NCBI GenBank assembly: GCA_026770615.1
Contig: MU631813.1
Coordinates: forward strand, 38,898 to 53,130
Length of the DNA stretch: 14,233 nucleotides
DNA from: Pavlovales sp. CCMP2436
Lineage: Eukaryota; Haptophyta; Pavlovophyceae; Pavlovales
Direction: 5' to 3'
The translations under genes were made by a program, and so were the position numbers. Positions 7,240-14,233 of this stretch are shown here, piece by piece (within the stretch, counting starts at the first letter, position 1; every line of letters starts with the position of its first letter). The notes below the pieces were generated by a model. That model ran no database searches and had not been told where the DNA came from. It worked only from the letters and a program-made list of their open reading frames with translations.

Positions 7240-7286
7240 TGACCGATTGTGACCGAAGATCCGTCAGATCTGACTTATTTTGACCG
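7240..7286 (+). repeat. TGACCG iteron array, upstream of the zinc-finger gene
   Basis: TGACCG occurs at 7240, 7250 and 7281, with a degenerate TGACTT at 7271, so spacings are 10, 21 and 10 bp. The block 7251-7287 matches 6550-6586 at 32 of 37 positions in direct orientation. It lies in the promoter position of the minus-strand gene. Confidence 0.88.
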
Positions 7287-7290
7287 AAGA

Positions 7291-8245
7291 TTTTTGGAGG
7301 AAGACAAGTTTCCACACAGCACACCGCCCACGTGAGCCCAATTTGACTATAAGACTCGCAGGCTAACCAGCCCCGACCGGGTTACCGGTACTCATTGCCA
7401 CTGCGCGCATACTTGCGGATGCGCACCGGCATGAGTTTGCCGCAACCGGATCGGGGACGGGGACCGGGACTGGCGGGAGGCCGGGGTCGGGGGCCGCCGG
7501 CCCCGGCCAGACTGCTCTACGGCGCTAGCCGCTATGATAGTATGCCTATGACTGGCAGTCGTCCGCGGTGGCGGGTGGACCCGCACGCTTCACGAGTGCT
7601 AAGAGCTGCTTCTAAGAACGGAATGGAATGAGCTGATCCGTCACATTCAAGCTGAGTGTGACATGGCGCTGGGGATGGTCGATTGCAGCGGATGGGGCTG
7701 CATCGACGGGTAGCCCGGGTGAACTGAGCGTCGTACGCTGGGCCCCGAGCACTTCGGGGCCGCGATCGGTCGACGCGGGGGAGGTGGTGATGGCGCGTCA
7801 CCGACGCCGCCAGCGGCGTCAGGAGGGGGGCTCGTAACTTCACGAGAGGCAGGGTGCAGAGAGTCGCGTTGGAGAGAGGGCCAGCGGATCGTGCACGCGA
7901 GTGCATGCTGTGCTTGTCGTCCGCTGGAGCATCACTGATGGCTACTAGCCAGGTCGTGAGCGAGAGGACGTGGAGAGGACGTTGAGAAGGTTTGCGCTAG
8001 AGATGACGGTGGATCGCCGGGCGGCTGCGGAGCGAACCCAGTTGAGCGGCGCCGTAGCAGATGCACAATGACCCGAAGCAGATCGCGGCGACGAGCGGCG
8101 AGCACTCGAACGTGCGCCGAGCACCGAGAGAACAACTTCCCATGACGGAGGAGAGAGAATCACGCACAGCCGCGCCGACGCTGAGATCCAGTGACGTCCG
8201 ATGCGCCCGTTTGCCAGTTGAGTCATTTCAGATTCACATTTAAAA
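7291..8245. other. GC-rich intergenic region, no gene supported
   Basis: Several short open frames exist on both strands but none shows family motifs. ACCGG/GGGGAC-rich sequence lies at 7430-7510. A hairpin with an 8-bp stem (7741-7748 with 7754-7761, ggccccga/tcggggcc) and a shorter one around gtcacattc/gagtgtgac near 7638-7660 are visible. Confidence 0.5.
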
Positions 8246-8348
8246 GATGAGCCAATGAGAAGACTGCGTTGCTATTTTTTGTGGGCTTAAAAATCCCTGC
8301 TAAGCCATTCCGTGGTGGCTTAAACCTTCAGCGATGAGCCAATGAGAA
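8246..8348. repeat. duplicated CCAAT-containing 16-mer, 87 bp apart
   Basis: gatgagccaatgagaa occurs at 8246-8261 and exactly again at 8333-8348. Each copy is followed by a related agcca...ttcc(g/t)tggtgg segment (about 8303 and 8356), so the duplicated unit is longer but diverged. Confidence 0.85.
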
Positions 8349-8362
8349 TCTACGGAGCCACA

Positions 8363-8389
8363 TTCCTTGGTGGACGTACCACCAAGGAA
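8363..8389. repeat. perfect 11-bp inverted repeat with 5-bp spacer
   Basis: ttccttggtgg (8363-8373), spacer acgta, ccaccaaggaa (8379-8389). It is a possible protein-binding dyad, 15 bp after the second CCAAT motif. Confidence 0.9.
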
Positions 8390-8889
8390 GCAGACTCGTG
8401 GCGTATTTCGCGAGTTCAGGGTTGGAGGAAGGGGGGGGGGCGCAGGCTGTGAGTGCTCGGCGGGCAGTGGCCAACAATGTGGATGGGGCCGAACGTGGGG
8501 GGTCTGGGGCTTTGCCGTGCGGCGAGCAGGCTGGCCAGGAACCGCACGGGGGAGGGGGGGGCGGGAGGGGAAGAGCGCACCAGCACAGTAGACGGGCTTG
8601 ACGGCCACCATCGCGAAGCGCTCGTTGCTTATAACCCGGATTTTAATTTGAAAGAAAAGAAGAATAAGAGATTCGGGCAGTGCATGGTTTGTGCGTTCCC
8701 AGCTCAGGAGCTGCGAAAATCAAGGAAACTTTTTGGGCGACCACGGGACCGGCGACCGGCATGCTCAGGAACTCCCGCAGCTAATTTCGGGCGTCGCCAC
8801 AAAACCAACCCACAAACCCTCACCTCCCACCCAATCGCACGTTTCCCCTAGCCTCTCACCCGCGAGCACCCCTCCCCCCCGATTCGCAG
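8390..8889. other. G-tract and pyrimidine-rich region upstream of the decayed gene; no gene supported
   Basis: A run of ten G at 8431-8440 and a G-rich block at 8548-8570 could form quadruplexes. The end (about 8846-8889) is pyrimidine-rich and finishes gattcgcag, a convincing 3' splice site. It may therefore be an intron whose upstream exon I cannot identify. Confidence 0.5.
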
Positions 8890-9592
8890 GCGTATCTCTC
8901 CGCGGCCCTGGTCTCGCTCGCCCCGCCAGGCGGCCCGTACCGCAAGCCGCCGCAGTTCGATGCTTCGGTGCACCTAGTCAGTGCGCTGCAGCCTGCCTCC
9001 GACCTCAGGTCACCAAAGTGGGGTCCCGCCGCCACACGTGTTACGCGCCGAGGCCTTCCCCGGCTTGGCCGACTCGGACGACGACGTCTTCAACCTGCCG
9101 CACCTCGCGCTGGTTATCGACGTCTGATGTCTGAGCAAGCCCTCGGCGCCCGGCGCGCGCACCGCCGAGCACCAGGGATGGGCGGTGCTCCCGCTCTTTT
9201 GCGGCGCCGGCTACGTGGCCTCTGGCGTGCACCGCCTGCCGCTCTACCTCGCGCAGACGGGCGGCGAGCCGTCGCCCGCGCTGCTCGAGCAGATCGCGAC
9301 GGAGGGCGAGCGCGGCGTGCTTGCCAAGGCGCGCGCCGATCGGCGCGTCAAGCTTGTCGAGGGCGCGTCGGTCGACGTGGCCGTGCTCGACGAGCTGCGC
9401 GCAGGCGAGTGGGGTAACGGCGCGCTGCCCGCGCCCGACGTCTCGGCGCTCGCCGAGGCGACGGGCGGCAAGCCCGACAAGTACAGCAACCCGCGCGCCT
9501 TCAAGCCTTGTCAGACACTCCTGAGCGCGACCGTGACCGAGGCGAGTCTGCGTGCAAAGTTTGAGCTCGCGCTCGGCTTCAACGGTCGGTGA
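8890..9592 (+). pseudogene. decayed gene fragment, unidentified; possible C2-like beta-sandwich
   Basis: A strong acceptor (pyrimidine tract, cgcag) precedes 8890. Frame 1 then reads AYLSAALVSLAPPGGPYRKP up to about 8980. The reading then jumps to another frame and continues HVLRAEAFPGLADSDDD...LALVIDV from about 9032. TGA interrupts at 9125-9127 and the same frame resumes CLSKPSAPG...HQGWAVLPLF, ending at a TGA stop at 9590-9592 (GFNGR). A frame-restoring intron at 8981-9008 would be only 28 bp, so a frameshift is likelier. The alternating hydrophobic and Gly/Pro pattern (GWAVLPLF...VHRLPLYL) suggests a C2-type sandwich, but I do not recognise the protein. The missing 5' exons, frame jump and internal stop argue for a pseudogene. 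Confidence 0.5.
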
Positions 9593-10061
9593 ACGAGCCG
9601 TACGGCCGATGCGCAGCGGCTTTGGGCGAGGGGGATTATCCTCGATAAAATCATGGCGGTGGAACTTGCTAAGAACAGACTCTTTTAGGCATTCAATCAT
9701 CAATTTGATTTATTTGTCTATCGATGGCCAGACGGAGTCTGCTCTCATATCTAATTTGTCTATGATTTTTTTTTAATTAAGCTTTACCTTTTACTATGAG
9801 AGCTTTACCTTTTATTCTGTACTCGTAACAACAAAAAGGTAGCTCGCGTTTCAGCAGGGCTGGGCTACTTCGTGGCCAAGTAGGCGGGTGCGCGCACTTC
9901 CTGCGTCAAGTCAGCGCTGTCCTTCCTCCGGCTGACCCTTTCCCTTCCCTTCCCTCCCCGCACGCGCCTCTTGTGCGCAGCTTTGACCCCTTCCGCCTCC
10001 GACCACCTGCGCCGCTTCTTCTGCGTTGCTTCCGACCTCCGACCTCTGGGCAGGCAGTCTG
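9593..10061. other. intergenic, no gene seen
   Basis: An AT-rich stretch (9690-9830) contains the direct repeat agctttacctttta near 9780 and 9801. A pyrimidine-rich block (9918-9980) ending gtgcgcag resembles a 3' splice site, so a 5' exon of the following pseudogene may lie upstream. Confidence 0.5.
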
Positions 10062-10319
10062 ATGGGCTCAGGCAAGGACCGTACGCCGAGGAAGCGGGCG
10101 TCTGATTCGGCAGCGACTACGGAGCAGAAGAAGAGGAAGAAGGAGTAGGAGGTGGCCGCCGCGCTCGAGGCCGTCAGGAGACAGGGCAAGGCTGCCAAGT
10201 CGGGCTTCTTCTCGCCCCCGCCGGTGCCCGTGCTGCCGGTGCCGCTGCCGTTCGCGGCCAACGACTCGGGTGGCAGCGGTAGTGCCGAGCTCGTCCACAC
10301 GACGAGTGCGCCGAGCGCG

Positions 10320-10385
10320 ATCGCCGCGCCGGGCAGCATCGCCGCGCCCGGTGCGATCGCCGCGCCGGGTAGCATCGCCGCGCCA
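10320..10385 (+). repeat. 18-bp coding repeat (IAAPG), 3.7 copies
   Basis: Units start at 10320, 10338, 10356 and 10374 (atcgccgcgccgggcagc and variants). They encode IAAPGS, IAAPGA, IAAPGS and IAAP. Confidence 0.9.
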
Positions 10386-10440
10386 CCTACCGCCTCCACC
10401 GCCCCCGCTTCTGCCAGCACCCCTTTCATCTTCACCGCCG

Positions 10441-10515
10441 GCGGCGACGACGGCGACGACGGCGACGGCGGCGACGGCGGCGGCGACGACGGCGACAGTG
10501 GCGGCGACGACGACG
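10441..10515 (+). repeat. GGCGAC trinucleotide-type repeat encoding an Asp/Gly tract
   Basis: A run of GGC and GAC codons gives about 24 consecutive Gly/Asp residues with a single Ser. It is a low-complexity acidic linker. Confidence 0.9.
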
Positions 10516-11054
10516 AGCCTCTGACGAAGCAGGAGATCGCGATGGTGCTGCTCGCCGATGCGGTCGCAGCCGGGAATGGCAGCATCAGCTACGTCTCCCC
10601 GCTCTCTCCGGTTCCCGAGGGCACCATCGCCGACTGTTACTCCTCCGTGCTCGGCGACGCGTACCACTACTTCAACCACGCCAAGGTGCCCGTGCACCAC
10701 TCACACAAGAAGGGCTTCTACGTGGCGATGCAGAACGCCTGGTTCGTGTGGGACGAGCCCATCCTCGAGCAGGTCAAGGCGTCGCTGCGCGCCAGCGGCA
10801 TGCCGGACGAGGAGATCGAGGCGAAGATGTACTTTGACCTCGCCTACTTTCGCGCGCGCGTGCCGCGGGTCGTGCCGCCGCCGAGCAAGCTCTACGTGCG
10901 CGTGCGCGCAGTCTACGAGGTGTACGGCCCCAAGGAGGATGGGTCTGGCAAGCCGCTCTTCAACGACGCGGCGTGGGGCAAGGCAGACAACGTGCTCAAG
11001 GAGATCCGCGCTGGGCTCACATCCAATCCGCCGGGCTTCCACTTCTACAAGCAG

Positions 11055-11433
11055 GTGAGTGCGCGTGTCTATTAATAATGTTTTTTTATAATATTATTAA
11101 TATTATCAATAATAATAATGATGACGATGATAATAATAATAATAATAATAATAATAACAGTTTCTCGGCTCTAATGAATGCAATGGGCACTCCAATAGTA
11201 TTATCAATAATATTTTAGCTGTTATTATTATTATTACATTTTCAGCTCTGGTGGAGGCAGTGGGCACTCCAATATTAGTAGTATTATTATTATATTATTA
11301 TTACTATTAATATTAATATTTATATTGTTATTATTTTCTCGCCTACTTTCACTGTCTGCTACCCACTGCTAACCTCGTTCACCCTCCCACCCCCCCTTAC
11401 GCTCTCCCTGTCCTGCCACCTACGATATATCAG
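11055..11433 (+). other. intron of transposase pseudogene (379 bp), with AAT/ATT microsatellites
   Basis: Intact donor (gtgagt) and acceptor (pyrimidine-rich, then atatatcag). It holds (TAA)n at 11129-11158 and ATT-type runs at 11221-11236 and 11278-11335 that can pair with it. A roughly 30-bp imperfect duplication (ggctct...tgggcactccaata) lies at about 11166-11200 and 11243-11275. Confidence 0.8.
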
Positions 11434-12326
11434 CGGCTCGACTCCAGCGGCGAGCCGCGCACCGACTCGTGCGGCAACGCCCTCTACGGCTGCAGCCGCA
11501 GCTCCAACCATCCGAAGGCCCACCACAATGGTCTGGTGACGACGTTTGGCACGTGGGGCACTGGAGTCAAGATGGACAGTTCGCTCTTAAAGTGGCGCCG
11601 GCACGGCTTTAACCAGCGCGTGTCGGAGCGGCTGCGACCTGGCATCGGTGCTCGGCATGTACGACACGTGGCTGATCGACCTCCTGCAGGTGCTCGTCAG
11701 CCTGAACTGGTCCTTTCTCCTCTTCCCCGAGTGGTCCAACACGGCCGACTACGCTCCGACCGACGAGACGTTTGACACGGTGCCCCTCCACTTGACCGAG
11801 CTCGGCGCAGCGATCATCCAGATCCCGCTGCCCGGTGCGTTCAAGCTGACGCGCGAGCAGGCTTTCATCGCCAAGTCGACGGGTACCAAGCTCCCGCTGC
11901 TGCCGGTGAATGGCAAGGAGGAGAACATGCTCTTCCACGCGCTCGTCCTCGCCGCGCCGTCTGGTCAGGCGCTCGACTTTAACAGCATGGCGATCGAGTA
12001 GTGCAAGCACGTTGACGTCAAGACCATCTTCCCCAAGCTGCCGGTCTACCTGCGCAAGCACCACAACGACAGAGCGGAACCAGAAAGTGCGCAAAGCAGT
12101 CGACAACGCAGCAGGTCAAGTCGTGCAGCTCAATAAGCTCAACTGCCACACCGCACCTGCTCGTGCACCCGCGCCTGCTCCAACCGGCGCGACTCTCGTC
12201 TCCGCCAGCCCTCCCGTCGGCACCACCCCCGCCCTCGCTACATCCGCCACCGCCACCTCCACCCTCGCCGCCACCTCCACCCTCGCCGCCACCCCCACCC
12301 CCACCCTCGCCGCCACCCCCGCCCTC

Positions 12327-12461
12327 GCCGTCCCCGTCCTCGCCAACCCCGTCTCGCCCACCCCCGTCTTAGCCGCCCCCGTCCTCGCCAACCCCGTCTC
12401 GCCCACCCCCGTCTTAGCCGCCCCCGTCCTCGCTAACCCCGTCTACGCCGCCCCCGTCTTC
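12327..12461 (+). repeat. 45-bp coding repeat, about 2.7 copies
   Basis: Units start at 12327, 12372 and 12417. Each encodes A(V/A)PVLANPVSPTPVL or a variant; the third drifts to NPVYAAPVFA. It is preceded by a looser ATPTLAATP region. Confidence 0.9.
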
Positions 12462-12537
12462 GCCGCCCGCGGCATACCTGTGGCCAACACCTATCCTTTC
12501 GCAGCCGGCGCTGCCCCCGCCAACTACTCGTTGGAGA

Positions 12538-12566
12538 GGGGGAGGGGAAGGGGGAGGGGGAGGGGG
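12538..12566 (+). other. G-quadruplex-prone tract coding an RG repeat
   Basis: Five runs of four or more G separated by one or two A. In the pseudogene frame it encodes an RGRGRGRG stretch. Confidence 0.75.
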
Positions 12567-12857
12567 CTAGGAGCAGCAGCCGGTCCCTCGACTCGGGTGG
12601 TCGTCGGCGCACCCGGCGCGCCGCCCGTTATTCACGCGCGGATGGGGTCGGCGCCGAGTGCGATGCGCGCGGGCCCACAGCTAGTCGGCGGCATACTCCT
12701 CGGTGCCCCGCAACCTGCGCAGCCGCCGGCACCGGTGCAGCTGAAGCTGAACGGGCAGCGCGGCCCAGACCGCGTGGGGAAACGCGCTCCTCGCACGTGC
12801 CCGACGTGCACGAGCGCAACTTGCGCTGGGGGGTTCAATGGAAAGCCCTGCGACTAA

Positions 12858-13498
12858 TGGCGATAGGCCGCTGGCATGCTTAGCCTCGTGTCGACGCGAC
12901 GATGTACCACTCAAGTGCTGAAGGCATATCGTCTTGATCTAGATAACATATTTAACCATTTTATATAAATTTATTGATAATATATAACTATTAAGCTTTG
13001 TTGTTATAACTAACTAGACTGCAGCAAGCGGGCGGCATTGCCGCGCCCGCATGAACTCGCTGCACTACATCAGATTGCATCCGCCAGCATCGCAAATTAC
13101 ACACGTCACAAGAATTGGACAGACAACACCCTTGTGTGCAGGAGCAAACTATTAATTATTAATTTAGTTTTGTTTAGTTTTACAGTTAGTTATGTAGTTA
13201 CTTATGCAGTGAGCTTAGCCAGTACTGATTTTTGCTTCTTCCCAGACCCTCCCCGCTCTCCCCTCTCCCCCCTTCCTCCTCCTCCCTCCTCCTTTTTCCT
13301 CCTTTCCTTCCCTCCACTCCCCCTTCTTCTCTTTTTTTGATTTTTATTATAGCTCCACCACTATGAAATATGAGCCGGCGATTTGAGCGTGCTCAGGTTT
13401 ATTTGGCGCCATTTCTAAGAAAACAGACGAAAACAACTCACCAAACGATAGAAAATTTCGATTCGAATGCAGTGCCAGGCGTTTACAAAAGCGTTTAG
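12858..13498. other. AT-rich intergenic region with a long pyrimidine tract
   Basis: No gene seen. AT-rich at 12940-13015 and 13147-13205. A 60-nt uninterrupted C/T run spans 13256-13315 and continues, with a single A, to 13338. The following attatag could act as a splice acceptor, but no exon is evident. Confidence 0.55.
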
Positions 13499-13720
13499 TG
13501 TTGGATACGCCGGTCTACTTCATCTCTCGAGCAGTCCTTGCAGCGCTAGTCGGTGCCCGTCGAGAGGTCGACGGGCGGCAGGTTTAAATGGACTACAGGA
13601 TCTCGAGACGAGACGAACGATCACATGGTCAGAAAACTTGCCGCCCGTCGACCTCTCGACGGGCACCGACTAGCGCTGCAAGGACTAGTCGAGAGAAGAA
13701 GTAGACCGACGTATCCAACA
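13499..13720. mobile_element. foldback made of two inverted copies of the LTR 3' end
   Basis: Arms 13499-13585 and 13634-13720 are 87 bp each, inverted, with about five mismatches, and bounded by TGTTGGATAC...GTATCCAACA. The 48-bp loop (13586-13633) also matches the LTR: 13499-13633 is the reverse complement of LTR bases 526-660, while the right arm is a second, directly oriented copy of the terminal 87 bp. No obvious 5-bp target duplication flanks it. Confidence 0.85.
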
Positions 13721-14233
13721 TGAGCTCGGGCCCACCCCGTGCCGGTTGCGAAGCTTCGTCTCCGTTCAACATCAATGACAAGAACACCGGCGGCCTTCAG
13801 ACGCTGGTGTACAAGATCAAGGGCCACATCACGCTCGCCAAGTCCAGCAGCCCGATGGTCGCCCAGGAGGTGATCGAGTCCGTGAAGATCAGAAGGACCA
13901 GTCGCTCATCCAGCGTGTCGTCGGCAACGCAACCGACGAGCTGAGCAAAGCGACGGGAGGTTTCAGTTTGCTCCCAAAGTCCGAGTACATCTCCTTGGCC
14001 GCCGTCGTCGGCGACGACTTCCATCGGGCGGCTTTCGTCAACTGCAGTTCCATATGTAGGCCAGAAATAGCTTTTTTTGGATATATATAGATTTAATATT
14101 GGCCGACCTCCCACTGTAAATGTGGCACATATATTGGCCTATATTTTTCCTATATTGTCCAATAAGTGAATATACTGCAGGCGCCGAGCTGCAGGCCGCG
14201 CCGCGCCAGCTGCTGCTGGCCGCGTCGCCTCTG
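13720..14233 (+). CDS. unidentified protein, partial at right edge, with frameshift and one intron
   Basis: Reading from ATG 13720 gives SSPFNINDKNTGGLQTLVYK and continues GHITLAKSSSPMVAQEVIES to about 13886. It then resumes one frame over as DQKDQSLIQRVVGNATDELS, then GDDFHRAAFVN, to 14055. A GT-AG intron (14056-14180, gtaggc...ctgcag, 125 bp) joins TG-split codons to CAELQAAPRQLLL, open to the window edge. The smooth continuation across both junctions argues for one protein. The one-base frame change at about 13882-13887 means a pseudogene, an assembly error, or (less likely, since no slippery heptamer is seen) frameshifting. The ATG's A is the last base of the LTR foldback, so the native 5' exons may lie further upstream or be lost. 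The mainly helical composition is not a family I recognise. Confidence 0.45.
14056..14180 (+). other. intron of right-edge gene (125 bp, GT-AG)
   Basis: Donor ccatat|gtaggc and acceptor atactgcag|gcgcc, phase 1. The body is AT-rich (atatatatag, tatattggcc) between GC-rich exons. Confidence 0.7.

Larger units (their letters stand above)
10062..12857 (+). pseudogene. decayed transposase-like gene, two exons (10062-11054, 11434-12857)
   Basis: ATG 10062 opens a Lys/Arg-rich start (MGSGKDRTPRKRAS), interrupted by TAG at 10146-10148. The same frame then runs to 11054: Pro-rich and IAAPG repeats, an Asp/Gly tract, then a globular domain (VPVHHSHKKGFYVAMQNAWF, YVRVRAVYEVYGP). Donor cag|gtgagt and acceptor atatcag|cgg bound a 379-bp intron. 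Exon 2 continues CGNALYGCSRSSN...HHNGLVTTFG, which resembles the C-terminal C-x-RGTN...H block of unclassified algal DDE transposases (from memory, not searched). A +1 shift near 11641-11656, TAG at 11999-12001 (reading resumes CKHVDVKTIFPKLP) and a +1 shift near 12065-12071 follow. The end has Ala/Pro repeats, an RG tract and CX2CX4CX8C before TAA. TAG is not a sense codon here, since the b561 gene ends with TAG. If the first TAG is skipped, translation could start later, but the other lesions remain. Confidence 0.6.

Noticed and set aside
8030..8060. Minus-strand tRNA T-arm (gggttcgctcc)
   Set aside because: No acceptor, D or anticodon stems are found around it.
9125..9127. Selenocysteine codon
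   Set aside because: No SECIS-like structure was recognised downstream, the residue pair would be U-C in a non-redox context, and other lesions are present.
10146..12001. TAG read as a sense codon in this genome
   Set aside because: The intact b561 gene ends in TAG, and the same pseudogene also has frameshifts.
9826..13006. taacaacaaa / tttgttgtta as TIRs of the transposase pseudogene
   Set aside because: Only 10 bp in AT-rich DNA, with no flanking duplication; chance is likely.
13882..13889. Programmed frameshift in the right-edge gene
   Set aside because: No slippery heptamer or downstream structure is evident; decay or an assembly error is simpler.

Overview
The window looks like nuclear DNA of a eukaryotic microalga. 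Coding stretches are GC-rich with C/G third positions. Genes are split by spliceosomal GT-AG introns of about 125 to 380 bp. AT-rich and simple-repeat DNA lies between them, and no operons or bacterial ribosome binding sites are visible. A haptophyte-type alga is my best guess, based on composition and the transposon load. Another GC-rich microalga is possible and no marker gene settles it.

Layout. (1) 1-660 is the 3' end of a Ty1/copia-like LTR retrotransposon: an open frame running in from the edge through a 14/15-bp minisatellite, a purine tract, and an LTR (398-660) with TGTTGG...CCAACA ends. (2) 661-1686 is intergenic DNA rich in a GTTCGTTT motif. (3) 1687-2812 (+) is a two-exon membrane cytochrome b561 gene with all four heme-ligand histidines. 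(4) 3541-5027 (-) is a two-exon PPPDE/DeSI-type isopeptidase gene with its His and Cys catalytic residues in separate exons. (5) 5511-6112 holds nested inverted-repeat elements with a near-perfect 81-bp palindrome inside. (6) 6525-7187 (-) encodes a zinc-finger protein of the type fused to hAT-derived transposases; arrays of TGACCG at 10/21/31-bp spacing lie on both sides. (7) 7291-8889 has no convincing gene. (8) 8890-9592 (+) is a decayed gene fragment. (9) 10062-12857 (+) is a decayed transposase-like gene with an intron, two in-frame TAG codons and two frameshifts. (10) 13499-13720 is a foldback made of two inverted copies of the LTR 3' end. (11) 13720-14233 (+) is a gene running off the right edge, with a frameshift and an intron.

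The two genes that look intact are the b561 and the PPPDE protease. They have no evident functional link. Everything else is dominated by transposons at different stages of decay, one sitting inside another. I see no defence system, biosynthetic cluster or other multi-gene machine. The most unusual items are the helically phased TGACCG arrays, the LTR-derived foldback, the nested palindromic elements, and the hairpin-forming repeat in the protease C-terminus.
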